Positions 10,401-21,700 are shown, counted from the first letter of the stretch. The stretch is 64,000 bases of DNA from Reticulascus tulasneorum (GCA_001557505.1 LSAX01000001.1:372001-436000), one strand, 5' to 3'. Translations and numbers: made by a program. Notes: generated by a model not told the origin, from the sequence alone.

Positions 10401-10846
10401 TTGTCAAGTCAGTACTTGAAAATACGAGACTTGGGATTAGAGGTCAACTTACTCTTCAAACGTCTCCATGAAACGGAATTTGTGCTTTCCGAGAGAGGCA
10501 CCTTGGCGATATGGACAAGCCGACTCGAAGTGGTTTGGACTGGTGAGATTGAAAGTGGTATCCTGAGCCCAATCGGGAGGAGGGCAAGTTATTGGTGGAC
10601 ATCCGGGATCGGTATCGATTGCGAATGGTGGCACTGCATCTGGGTCAGGCGAGAAGTTGTCGAAGCTGAATGAGTCGTTCAAAGGATCGTTCAAAGGATC
10701 CTCAACAGACCCGGGTCCAGGGACATGCCTAGACAGTACATCAGAATGGGCGGGAGGCTCTGCGCTTCCTTATTGAATTACACTTACTCTTCGGAGCCCC
10801 ACGGCGACCAGAACCCGCCAGGGAATGGTGGACCAATCGTTGACAT
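7498..10846 (-). CDS. Ankyrin-repeat / transmembrane / C2H2 zinc-finger protein
   Basis: Four exons: 10788..10846, 10453..10728, 8160..10399, 7498..8084 (1053 residues; phases close). Introns: 10729..10787 (GTAAGT..TCTAG), 10400..10452 (GTAAGT..ACAAG) and 8085..8159 (75 nt, GTAAGT, CTGACC branch, CCTAG). The last is a multiple of three, so the frame stays open if it is retained. Order of parts: acidic/proline N-terminus; a Cys-containing N-terminal domain I do not know (CSTSCYC); seven full 33-residue ankyrin repeats plus a degenerate first half at about 322-578 (TALHNAA, LLLDRGADINQ); a hydrophobic helix at about 836-858 (LVLLMTGAIFIILLIFLM); a Ser-rich stretch; and two C2H2-like fingers at about 999-1043 (CIECNRRFS..H, CRVCHRGFT..HAC). 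Start chosen at the only in-frame ATG upstream of intron 1. Combining a membrane helix with terminal fingers is unusual. It may be a sensor or regulator, and the function is unknown. Confidence 0.8.
8085..8159 (-). other. Frame-preserving intron after the transmembrane helix
   Basis: 75 nt, donor GTAAGT at 8159, CTGACC branch, CCTAG acceptor at 8085. It contains no stop in frame, so a retained form would add 25 residues right after the membrane helix. Confidence 0.6.
9001..9693 (-). repeat. Seven tandem 99-bp near-identical ankyrin-coding units
   Basis: The string cctcgatcgag recurs every 99 bp (about 9122, 9221, 9320, 9419, 9518, 9617) and the translated units differ at few positions (x-x-G-x-TALH-x-A). 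Such internal identity points to recent duplication or concerted evolution, as in repeat arrays of fungal incompatibility proteins. Confidence 0.9.
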
Positions 10847-12064
10847 TTGCGGCGCTGCGGCCGAGTGAGAGTTCGGAGGACCTGTTAGCGGCTGATGGCG
10901 TAAGGACAGCGGGGGACAAGCTGAGAATGAATGCGTGCGAATGACTGACTGCGGGAGCTAGGAACCAGATCGGAGACAGAAGAGGGTATGGATTATTGGT
11001 TCTCTTTATAAGTGTGTTCCGGCTGGGAGTTGACAATGCAAAATGGGAGTGACGTGTGGCATTCCGACATCAGATTCCGCATCTGCAGATTCCCAAAAGC
11101 CACGCTGGGGTGGCCTGTCCCTTCCAACACACACAATGTCCATGCCCGCCCAGCCTGCCTCTGGTTGCCTCACCATTCCACGATGATATCCAACAAGCGG
11201 GAATACTTTGCGCCTTCTTGGCCAGCACACACCCAATCAGCCGTCCTTGTTTTAGATTTCGGAATCTGCATATGCAGAGCTGCCTAGTGTGGTGTGGTGA
11301 CTTGTCCGCAGTAATTATCTGCGGCTGGGCCATGTAAAGTATTACCTACATGCACAGCTCAGTATGAATTGCAAGCTGCTGAAACACGCACTGTGTCCGC
11401 CTTGGTCCGCCATATCCGTCTTGGGAATTTGTGGCTTGAGGCACATTCCCTAACGTCACACAATCGTGCGCTTCCAACGTTGTACTTCTCTGGTAAGATT
11501 TTGTATTTGCTATCTATCCACGCCTAGAGCAAGGTAGGCAGTATGACTATAATATATTAACCCTATCCTCCGGTCAGGCCAAAGAGAACGGTGATCGAAC
11601 CACGTCTAGGTTAATAGCAGCGCCACTTGTTGTTTATCGGGGCTCTGATCGGACTACGCCTCGACCTTATTCACGTTCTAGGATATTGTAGGCCATAATC
11701 TAACGGAGAGCGCTATCATTATTACTTTTCACTTTCGCCTTTTGGACTCTCTGTCTCCCCTCCTTTCTATTGGTGATCTTATGTTCGTTAGCTCTTTAAA
11801 ATATAACCATTGCACGAAATCCACGTAAATACGCGCAGAATCGCGTTAATTATATTGCCTTTAAGCCTATTGGTGGCATGGCTAGCGCACCGACCAAGCA
11901 ACTGTGAAAAAATTTCCTCCTCACCGCAAACTATCGCCCAGACTCAAGGAATGGCCGTATGACAGCTGCTGCTGCGTCCCTGCGCTGGCTCTGGTTCAGT
12001 AGATGAATTCAGGTTCCCAAGCGACACCACGTGGAGGTGCAGAGTCCGTCTTCGTCGCCCCAAA
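10847..12064. other. Gene-free stretch
   Basis: Promoter side of the ankyrin gene, then AT-richer sequence around 11500-11880. Frames near 11012-11337 overlap on both strands and look like chance. No RNA gene or repeat recognised before the tRNA. Confidence 0.4.
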
Positions 12065-12065
12065 C

Positions 12066-12072
12066 AAAAAAA
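12066..12072 (-). terminator. Pol III terminator of tRNA-Lys
   Basis: Seven consecutive T on the minus strand, 16 nt past the 3' end of the tRNA. Confidence 0.75.
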
Positions 12073-12124
12073 GAACACTCGGGAATTGAGCCCGATATGG
12101 GGGTCGAACCCATAACCTTCAGAT

Positions 12125-12141
12125 GTCTATGGAAGATCCCA
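12125..12141 (-). other. Canonical tRNA intron at 37/38
   Basis: 17 nt, TGGGATCTTCCATAGAC, located one base 3' of the anticodon, the standard nuclear tRNA intron site processed by the tRNA splicing endonuclease. Confidence 0.8.
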
Positions 12142-12160
12142 TAAGAGTCTGACGCTCTAC

Positions 12161-12220
12161 CTGAACCGAAGTTAGCCTTAATTTTGATGTCACAATTTTT
12201 TTCCCAAATGTGACACTTAC
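12161..12220 (-). other. Spliceosomal-type intron inserted in the tRNA D-loop
   Basis: 60 nt with donor GTAAGT (12220 down), branch GGCTAAC (12171..12177), and acceptor TTCAG ending at 12161. These are the same signals and length as protein-gene introns in this window. An internal inverted repeat (TGTCACA at 12209..12215 against TGTGACA at 12188..12194) can form a hairpin. GGTA is repeated at both junctions. Its seven-base A run on the sense strand would not stop Pol III. Confidence 0.7.
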
Positions 12221-12238
12221 CGATTGAGCTAATCGGGC

Positions 12239-13046
12239 GACTTCTGTCTCAGACTTCGGCTACTAATGGATTTTCTTCTTCTTCCTCCACACGCTGCGCA
12301 AGATGCAGCAGGACACCTCCAGACTATCTCGCCTGGATTTATCCCTAGGAATCTCCATGCAGAACTACCTTAGTGTCGACATATTCACTCAAGTATGCAC
12401 TAATCTCCTCCATGCCAACACACAATAGTCCTGTATCTAGAGAGGCACAAAATGTATCATCCCTCCTCTCCCCAGTGTGGTCCTAGGCATTCTACTCGGC
12501 ACAGTAAAAAGAGGCCAAGGTCCAGGTTTAGAGCCCTTGAAAGACACAAACCCCCAAAAGAAGCCTTTCCAACAAGCTCAGTCTAAGTAGCTCACTGGGT
12601 CTTCATTCAATTGGCGGGTCAAAACCCGTCTGGCTCGGGGGTCAAACAGCAACGGCAAGCTTTGACATGTTATATTCTAGCCTCTGGGCTCACATCTAGG
12701 CCCTGTATATGAAACATTTGAACTTAATGCTTCTCGATTACGGTCTCCTACACTGTGTAGCAAGGCAAGCTAGTAGTTTATTCGCTGAACCAACGACCTG
12801 CCAAATCTTGAATCAACCGAAGCCCTTGCGCTTTATATGAGCGAGGCTCTAGTAGGAGTAGCTAACACCGAACTAAGGAAGAAAGAGTAGAGATGGCCAA
12901 TTTGTAGCTAACAGGTCACGTTGGCATAGCTGCTGTAATATGGCACGTATATAAACCTTAATGGTAGCTTGATCCCTCTAGTTTACCTCTTCTAAATATG
13001 TCTATGTTGGCACTCAGTCCCATGAGAAGAGAGTCCACTGAAAGTC
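12239..13046. other. Gene-free stretch
   Basis: tRNA 5' flank and 3' region of the CBM18 gene. No coding frame with recognisable content. Confidence 0.4.
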
Positions 13047-13628
13047 TCATCCGCAAGTACCAAGCTCTACATGGCAACCTTCGCCGCAGTGGGCCGGTGT
13101 TGTTCCGCAGTACCCATATTGGGAGCAGCAGTTTCCAAACGGGGATCCCTGACATGTCACACCAGTCCCGCATGTACCATCTGTACTAATTACCGTTCCC
13201 GGCGGCGGCGGATTGTCGCATCCTCCGAATGGGCGTTGGCAACCGGCACCGCAGTGCAAGCTCGTACCGCCGCAGAAGCCCGCGCTGGAGCAGCAATTGC
13301 CGAAGTCCGAGCCGATACATGTGTATCCGTTTCCGCAACTACCGTCGGTACTGACTCTCGGGGGCTGTCCCGGATGCGGCGGGTTGTCGCATCCTCCGAA
13401 AGGGCGTTGGCATCCAGAACCGCAGTACGGCGCTGTACCGCCACAGAAGCCCGAGCTAGAGCAGCAATTACCGAACGTTGAGGCGAGACAGGTGATTCCG
13501 TTCCCGCAAGTGCCGTCGGTACTGATTATTTGGGTTGGTTGTGGAGAGACTACAGTCGTGAAGCTCTGCGCCATCAATGGTGTGAACTGTGCCAGGAAGC
13601 ACAGGATGGAGAACCGTTGGAAAGCCAT
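13047..13628 (-). CDS. Secreted protein with three CBM18 (hevein-type) chitin-binding domains
   Basis: Single exon, 193 residues. A signal peptide (MAFQRFSILCFLAQFTPLMA) is followed by three copies of the eight-Cys hevein fold. Each carries DGTCG..TC..FGNCCS..G(F/Y)CG..HCG.GC, and the first two share GCQRPFGGCDNPP linkers. No catalytic domain is attached. Family knowledge: CBM18 binds chitin, and free-standing multi-CBM18 proteins from fungi can shield the wall from chitinases or hide chitin fragments from hosts. Whether this one does so is inference. The first two repeats are much closer to each other than to the third. Confidence 0.9.
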   Translation of the reverse strand: MAFQRFSILCFLAQFTPLMAQSFTTVVSPQPTQIISTDGTCGNGITCLASTFGNCCSSSGFCGGTAPYCGSGCQRPFGGCDNPPHPGQPPRVSTDGSCGNGYTCIGSDFGNCCSSAGFCGGTSLHCGAGCQRPFGGCDNPPPPGTVISTDGTCGTGVTCQGSPFGNCCSQYGYCGTTPAHCGEGCHVELGTCG

Positions 13629-15671
13629 GATGCAGAAGGAGACAAATAAAACTCTGAGTCCGGCGGTCTGGTCTAATACATGGAGCTTTTGAAAGGGAAG
13701 GTCAACGAAGAGAGCGTGAGAGATGGGCTGCCGTTAAAAGCAGAAACATCCTGGGACACCAAGTCTTCATTATATAGTAGATTTATTGTCGAAGTTGCTG
13801 GCCAGCAGACATGGCAACCTAGGGTTTGAGCTCTTCCGATGAGTCCGAGCAAGGCATGATTCAAGCAAGCCGGAGGACTGCATTATTCGTATAGCATTAT
13901 TTGGCTTGGTGGTACTCGGCCGCGTGTTGCCCACGATGTCTAAATTTAAGGTGAAGAATATCGGCGGAAAGTTAAAAGATGGTGGAGAAGGAGGGCTAAA
14001 GGGGAAAATCACACGCGCCCAGGGTTGCAATGAGGTATCGATAGTTGCGAAATGCTGACCAGAAAGTCGCTAGTCAAATTACTCGAATCCTCCGTAGATG
14101 CGCGCTTCGTGTTGTCGGTTCGTTAACGTCACGTTAAACATGGGGACTCTACCTCTTACGGCTACCAGAGTAAGCCGACCATTTTCGCGAGCCCTAAAGT
14201 TCCAATTATCGACGGGTAGTTGATATCATAATCCCCTACATCATACAGCATGTGCATTGATATCAGAAAACCCAAGATATGAATGACGTAGTCTACGTGC
14301 AGTTGGGTTCTCTTTGGGTGTACGCATCCCAGAGAAACCAACGCATGTGCCATAGTAAAAATCGAATGGATGGGGAGTTAATTGACGAGATGAACTGTGA
14401 CCCACCGGACAGCTCTGGACACCGTTTCTTCACGTCATACAAGTTAACTGTCCCAACCCACCCATCCTGTACGCTATAGTCGACTTGTAATATATGTTCT
14501 AGAAGTTGGCCTACCATGGTAGTAGCCGGAACTAAGCAATAAATCAGCTTGCATCCATGTCTGTAGCCATGCTCTTGAGGTAGAATTCGGCGTCCACGGC
14601 GGCCCCTGAATTTGCTGTCGCTGTCTTAGAGGTCAGGAGATGATGCATCCGATCCAAAGTAGATCCGATACTAGTCCACCAGGGTAAATTTGCCCTTTAC
14701 TCTACTGCACTATCCACGCAGCCTGCTGCAATATTAGGCTTCCACAACGCGTCCTTGCCAGCCCATACCGGGCCAGGACTGCTCTAGCGGCCCCGGAAGT
14801 CCATCGACGTTCCATGTCCACCTCAAACTCATCATCCTGGGTGCTGACTTGATGCGGACCAAGCCATTAGAGGCTAGTTATCTCTTGACGCCCCTTTCTG
14901 ACTCTAATCAAGGACTGCCATGGCGATACATAGGACATGACTGAGATGCCGTTCTCGTACTCGGAACGTCCCGACCGTATTTTGAATATATGCGTCAGGT
15001 CCAAAGATGGGATCAGGTACAATCCCGAGCGCCCCTTTCGCCAAGGCCGGGGCTCTTGATATCGGGACGCAGACCGTTGCATTGGTGCCGATTATGCTAT
15101 GCATTGCAGATCCTTTCCCCTCTCTAGCTTGGCGTGGACCGACGCTACGGTCGCGCAACCGCTCGGATAGAACCGAGACCAACTCGTGCTAGGATTCCAT
15201 GGCCTAGCCGACAAGCTAAAGCCGTTACCCGAGCACTAATTGTAAAGATGTCTCAGAGGTAGCACGAATTTGACTCGTCTGCACTGAGAGATATGAATCT
15301 CGGAACGGGGCGTTGAAGTCGACTACGGTATAGGAGTGGCAGGAGTTTAGTTGATCACGGCACTCTCTCTCGAGGTGGGTCTTGGCTTCTGCATCGATTC
15401 AACGATACTTGGTGATAACACGCATCTGGTATAAATGAGCTCAAGACAACACCGGCCGTAGCCAGGCATCAGACCCATCCTCTGGTCCTCCAATTCCAGA
15501 CTTGACTCCATGGTATAAATGACGCTGCCCCGAGTACAACTAAAATGCCTTCTCCTTATCTACCTTAAACGAATGTTTCGTGAGTCCCAGGTCTCGCAAC
15601 CTTATGCACCTTGCGCCGCTTCGAATCAGTAAAATAAAACACGAAATATGGCCTCCCCACTTCCGTCCTTC
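13629..15671. other. Gene-free stretch of about 2 kb
   Basis: Promoter side of the CBM18 gene and 3' side of the leftward Zn2Cys6 gene. Frames are short, overlap on both strands and show no domain. Confidence 0.45.
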
Positions 15672-18600
15672 TCAAGCCGGTCCCCATCTGGTGTTATCTT
15701 GAACGTTGCTTCCGCCCGCCCCCATGCCCATGTTGAGGAATGCGTCGATCTCGCTGAGGCCGTCCGACTCTAAAACGCCCATTAACTCGAGTTGTTGCTC
15801 CTGCGTTAGACTCCCGTGTCTTTCTGAGGAATAGTTGAACTGAGACCCGGCCATGGGTCCCCCGCCGAACTGTCCAAGACCAAGGCCAGCTCCTTGCCCC
15901 CCGGCGAAGCCATTCAGTTGGGGAGAATCGCCGAAGAAGCTGTTACTCATGGAACTGAAAGCATAGGGGGATATGAATGGCGGAGGCGGGGAAAACCAGT
16001 CAGCAATGGTCGTGGGAGGCGGCAGTGGTCGCTGCTGGATGTTATGATGAGGGACTGGTGGAATTGTGAAGGTAGGTCCACGTTGAGGAGGCTGCGGCTG
16101 CGCAGGCGGTTTCTGGGGAGGCGACAGGTTCGCGCCCGGCGGAGCTAATGACGGAATGGAATGCATCTGAGCAGGGGACGACTGAGACATTGTTGGTGTC
16201 AGCTCTGAAATCGAATCCGGGGATAGAGATGAGGTAGTTGGCGTCGCTGCTGATGGATTCGGCGGCGCAAGCGACTCCGGCGGCGTCGGCAGCGCGTTGC
16301 CCATATTCTGCGTAGGAGATGAGGATGATACGTGACCAGGGGTGGTTGTGGCTGGAGGTGTTGGGTCATCGAGCGGCGACTCCCCTGCTTGTGTAAAGTC
16401 GGGCGGGAAATAGGAGAAACGACGACCGGTCGACTCATTCGTGCCGGGGTTAAAGAAGATCGAGTTCGAACGGAAGGTTGGCTGAGGCGGCGGGTAGCTG
16501 TTGTTGTCGAACGCAAAGGTGTTCATTGATTCAGGGGTTGCATCAAAGACGTAGCCAAACGCTGGAGGGTTGACACGGAAGCTAGGCTGCTGTTGAGATT
16601 GAGGACCTGTCGATACCGAGTTTTCCGAGCCTTGGGGCGAGTTGGAATCAACCAGGGAGGGAGGGGTGTTGAATGTGCTCGAAGTCTGAATAGTTGGCGT
16701 ATCCCGGGACTCGTAGCTTTGCAGACAAGCTTTGGCGAAGATGATGTATAGTTGGGACGCGGCTGCAGTTCCAGGCCATCGTTCCGTGCATTGGTCAATG
16801 ATGTCCAGCGTCACATCAACCAACTCCTCCACCTCTTCCCGAGCGTGCGCTTGCCGAATCTCAGCATATGATACCGTCCAGAGCAGAGTGTTCAGTGCCA
16901 TGTAGAGATTCAGGAGAAAGACCCAAGTAATATCAACAGCAGCCTTTTCCATTTGCTGTTTCGACAAGTTGATGATGTATGATGCGCCTTCATAGCAAAT
17001 CATCGCTCCTCGTGACGAAGGCTTGGGCACTTGAGGCGACGGTCGGTAGAGGAAGATTTTCATTTGGTGATATCGACCAGTGAACCTGGACCGTGTTAGT
17101 AAGTATAACAATAAGACGTGAGAAAGGGGGATCTAAACGAACCAGGGCTTGCACCACGCGGGGTTTTGTGGCGACTGGTCTATCCATGTCTGAATATCGT
17201 GTTCCATTTTCGCAAACCAGGGGTGACTCTCGTCCTTCGGCTCTGGCCGTTTCTGTTCGTACAGAATCCTCCTGATCTCAGCCTGCGCCATTCTCATCCT
17301 GAAGAAGTGAATGGCAACCAGCTTCTTCTCGCTCGGTGGTCCAGGAAGAATTCCAGCCTCGGTGATGAGCTCGTCGTCAACCGTTGCGAAATACTCTACA
17401 TCCATGACATCCTCGCTTTTGGCAAGACAGTTCGGGCGTCCCATGCTGTGTGCTAGCCCAAATTCCATGGAAGCTATGATGTAGGCCAGCCGCCGGCGCA
17501 TATCGAGGGTCAAAGGGTCGACAAGGCCCAGAGAGTACCCATTCGTAATGGTCTTCTCCTCAGCGAGGCCTTCTTGCAGGACTATGCGAGTTGCAAGCCC
17601 AATGATGTAGTAGACTGCGGTTCGTGTGGGCGTTAGAAGCGAGTATTGGCCGATCAGTGCGAGGCATTGAAGCGTCTTCAGGTCTTTGGGTCGAACAACT
17701 TCCTCGAAGTATTGCATGGCAGCCAAGTAGTAGCTATCAGCGAGGCCGGCGTACTGCGTATCCAGCTTCTGCAGGCTGATGGCGAACACCATTCGAACAA
17801 TAAAGTTCTTGTGTGCGTCCGTGTCTCCTCCGTAGACCTCTTCCAGCTCCTTGAGAAACACCTTCTCGTGCAGGGTAGGCCAGAAAACTTGCGCTACGTC
17901 TTGTTAGCAACCGAAGCCCTTTCCCATCGGCGTTCAAACTTACAACGCTGGCAGAAGATATCCACGAGTTTACTGGCGATAGGCTTTGTCGGCAAAGTCT
18001 GCGCCGGGTGATCGCTGATCATGGGATAACTCTTCTTCCTGCTCGCATTTCCCATTACAATCGACTGCATTCGAGCTTGGCGTCGAACGCGCACCTCTGG
18101 TATCAATTCGGATATTCTTTTCGAGTCCGTAAACAGCTTTGCCTCCTCCATCAGCAATCGGGTCATGGCGATACCACTGCTGGGACCGAGATATCGGGGC
18201 GTCTCGTCCGTGTCGTTCAAGCGCACCATCCCCCCCGGTCGCACCATGTCCTCGTTACTGCGCGGGTATTCATTGTCTTCGTCGGTATACTGGGCCAGCT
18301 CCTTTTCCAAAGCGCGAACCTTGTCCTGCAGCTTGATGACATAGTACCGGCTTATCTTCTTGCCCTTCGTCGTATCGAAGTATTCACAAGTCGAACCAGA
18401 TCGTTCGCAAGGCAGGCAGCGGGGTAGAGTCGGATCGCACCGTGTTTTCCTCTACATACGAGGAGAGAGAGTTAGCAAGAGGTAATCCGATCCAGCAATA
18501 GTGGCCGACACGCATACCAGGACGGGAGAGGAGGGGGTGGAACGGGAGCATACCTGGCGACATCGACAGCAGGCTGTCAGGGTGTGAGCGATACGATGCG

Positions 18601-18718
18601 ACGAGCCATCGCTCTCGGAAGGATCTCCGCGACTAGAAGGTGGTCTTTTCGGTGGATTGTGATTCTGCCGCGGAATAATAGAGCCTAGGCCTTGACGGAA
18701 GACATCGGCGGCGTCCAT
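15672..18718 (-). CDS. Zn(II)2Cys6 fungal transcription factor (MHR type)
   Basis: Four exons: 18554..18718, 17944..18451, 17143..17893, 15672..17085 (945 residues; phases close). Introns: 18452..18553 (GTATGC..TGTAG, splitting the zinc cluster), 17894..17943 (GTAAGT, TTGCTAAC, CGTAG) and 17086..17142 (donor GTTCGT, ACTAAC branch, CCAG). The binuclear cluster has Cys at 50, 53, 60, 67, 70, 77 with RKTRCDP between, followed by a coiled-coil dimer region (KISRYYVIKLQDKVRALEKEL). The middle homology region includes RRRLAYIIASMEFGLAHSMGRPNCL. A long Pro/Ser/Gln-rich C-terminus ends in an acidic/hydrophobic patch (DGLSEIDAFLNM) that may activate transcription. Target genes are unknown. It is divergent from a second Zn2Cys6 gene 4 kb away. 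Confidence 0.88.
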
Positions 18719-21700
18719 GGGCCAGACGTTTCTGTGGGCTGCCGTGAGGCAGACGTCTAAGGTTTTGCTGTTGGAACTCTTCCCGCACCAGCAAGTCGAC
18801 CAAGCCTCGACAGGGTGGGGACGAGCAGAAGCGACGCTAGAGATGCGATTCGGATTCAGTATTGGCTAACTGAAGCCGATGGTAACAAGGAACAAGATCG
18901 CGAGGTTTTCGAATGAGGCTGCGCTATCATCATCGAAAGGCTGCGCTCTGTCATGCCATCCGGAGAGCTTCTGTCGTGCAAGGTCGGCGGTCGGGAATGC
19001 TTTTGCAGATATCCAAGACCATCAGCACCGCGGCGAGAGGGGGGAAGAAGTGGAAGCGCCAGCCGCCGACAAATCCAACTAAATTACAGGGCACCAACAG
19101 GCCCTAACGGGGGTGTGCCTAAGGATGCAAGGGCGGGCATTCCGGATCATGGATGGGAATTATTAGGCGCCCACTTTGACGGGTTCCCGCAGGAATTACT
19201 CCAGGTAGTACGCGGGCTCCCTGTAACTTAAGTACCGATCTCCCCGACCTTACCTACGTAAGTGGTAGGTAATTTATAAATACCTTCAACTCTGCCACTC
19301 ACTGACCAAGGTAGGTAGGTACCTAAGGACTATGGGGTAGGCGGCGTAGAAACCCGGCTGCAGAGTCTCATCGAAGCTCAGGATATATAGGGTCTACCTG
19401 TATTCATGGGGCCGGGAATTGATTGCACCTACCAGATGGCTGACTAGTAGACTAGAGCTTTGCGAGACTTGTCGTAGCTAGACCGGCAATGTTTTACGCG
19501 TATGTTACATCTGGCTCGTGTTGGGGTGCCAAAACTGTCCAGGCTTGAGCTTGAGGGTAATGCAGTACGGACTACCTAGCGGACAAATATCCACCTCGGT
19601 GCAAATGCAAACTGCCAAGCCTTTATCGTCTTCGATTCTTATCAAGCCTGTCACTTAGCGGCTGACACAAATAACTTAATCAATTGCCTGTGTTATGCTC
19701 TTCTTGTTGGTAGCGGGAGACAAAGTTTATCCTGGCATTGATACAGATGACGGAGTGCTGAGGGAGCTGTAGAATTGAGGCATCGCTACATACGAAGTAG
19801 ACGCACACCGCACTCTCTAGGTACGCCGACAGAGCCAGGTGGGAACATGCGGCACAGGATTACCATATCTTCATCTACCAAGGTCGCCGAAAAGCCATCC
19901 TTCACGCCAGATTTGCCTTGCTTCCTCCTTACAATCGGTGGGTCATCTCTCCGTTTTTCTGATAGGAGTTAGGCTTTTGGCACCCCCTAGTCCTGTATCA
20001 ATCAGCCAAGGAGCACCTGTCCATTTATTTTCGACCCCAATAGGGTCAATCTTCCCTCGATAGCTTTGGCTGCTAATTGAGAATTTTGTCGTGGACATCC
20101 ATGCGCAGGCGTCCATGCAAGACAAACTTCAGCCCAGACCCATTCCTCGAGATGTCATTGGGCCGCCTTGAAAGGCGAGCTTTGATGATGGTCCTGCGGG
20201 AGCAATCCACCAGTCAAGAGGATAGTAGAGATTTCATCATCGATGTTGCTTTTTCGCCCAGCCCTAATTACATATGTTTAATGCCCTCAAGCCTAGTGGC
20301 AGCTATCGTGTGCCACGGGGTTCAGGCGTAGCTGGGGACAGCTCTGAGATGGTGACCAATTTGGACGGTCGGACGTGGCAAGCTTTTCGACAAGTTCAGT
20401 CTCCGGCATCTCACTGGCCGAACCTCCGTTTGACAAGCTAGCTTGAGGAGATATCCCCGGAACTGCGAGACCCCACAGCCGTTAGCCACCTACGCAGCGT
20501 AATTCAATGAAGGGCATCTCGAGGCTAGCTGACTGATTAGCGCTAGATACCTGCCCGATCAGGGGGCTCGTCAACCGCGAACACAAAAACACGGGGGCAC
20601 GATCCTGGCTTCCCAGGCATCTGAGTGGAAAGGAAGGACCTGGTTAGTTAGTGAAATGGGAGTCGGTGAGCGACTCGGGGGGAAGAGTGGAAGAAGAACT
20701 TGATCGGTGCCCTTCCCCGCCCCGAGAAGGGCCGTTTAAACGTGCGATACTACTTGGGGGGGCCCTGAGGAATCTTGACCCGATTTTGGCGCCCAGACTC
20801 CAATTCAGGAAGGCAATCAGTTCAACGAGCCCCGAATTCGATACTCTCGATACTAAGTATGTACTGGACCTACTGCAATATCTCGAAAACGGGCACTGCA
20901 AGTCCGACCATGGGGTGAAAGAGACTTGCATCTTGTGGGGGGCGTTTTGCTGCACCTACCCAGGGCCATTTCGGTCGCTTGGGTCTGGAAGACACATCCG
21001 TAGTCAACCTAGCAATGCAACACCCGGGCTAGGATGGATTTAATATAATTAGCCCACTGTGGGTTGCAGAACTGTAGAGTCGTAGCAGCATCCGAAATGG
21101 GGAATCGCGAAGCTCCCCCTTGCGGTTGGACAGCAAGCTGGCGCCACCATCTGGCCTCATTTTGACCGCATCATCTCCATGAGATTTGCGGGATTGCTTC
21201 TTTTGACTTGGACTGCCTTTGGGCTTGCTGAATGGCTCGTAGGGTCGGTTCTTCAATGCCCTGTCGAGCTGGACACTATGGACTACGCAGCTCATCATCA
21301 AACTACGTGACGGCCTGGGGGAGGAGGCGCTGCGTACTAAGGGAGGGAGGGAGCCCTGGCGCATGACGCGATCCGGAGGCGCACTGAACTCCTGATGAGC
21401 TGTGTCGCGAAGCCTCCAAGCAGATCATGGTCACATTGCCCTTCCCTATGCCCTAATCGGATTTGACAGGTTTAAGATGTGAATATCGTTGTGCGCGAAG
21501 AGCGCGTATCTTTTTCCAGCTATTGTACAATAATCAAAGCCATCACTGCATCAACCCAGCAAATGGGACTCGGCAGCTGGTTGCTTGTCAGCGTGCACAA
21601 CGTCGAGTCATCTCGCAGGCTCGGACCTTGAGGCAAACCATGCCATGCTACAAACTCAAAACTACAAGCAGCTCGCTCCCCCTGCCTTGCCTCGCCTGTC

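Larger units (their letters stand above)
12089..12238 (-). tRNA. tRNA-Lys(CUU) with two introns (37/38 and D-loop)
   Basis: Read on the minus strand, the exons form a canonical 73-nt tRNA: acceptor stem GCCCGAT/ATCGGGC, D stem GCTC/GAGC, anticodon stem TCAGA/TCTGA with loop CTCTTAA (anticodon CTT at 12143..12145), T arm ATGGG-TTCGACC-CCCAT, with G18G19, A14/A21 and T54T55C56 all in place. A 17-nt intron sits at the normal 37/38 site (12125..12141). A second insert of 60 nt (12161..12220) lies between G18 and G19; removing it restores a perfect D-loop. 150 - 60 - 17 = 73. A Pol III terminator follows. The discriminator base is U, which I could not check against the family. Confidence 0.85.

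Noticed and set aside
12161..12220. Ordinary inverted-repeat transposon (MITE) in the tRNA gene
   Set aside because: The ends of the insert are not inverted repeats of each other, and donor, branch and acceptor signals coincide with an intron; not fully excluded.
20651..21043. 130-codon plus frame in the regulator gap
   Set aside because: A minus frame of similar length overlaps it and neither shows a signal peptide, domain or splice partner.
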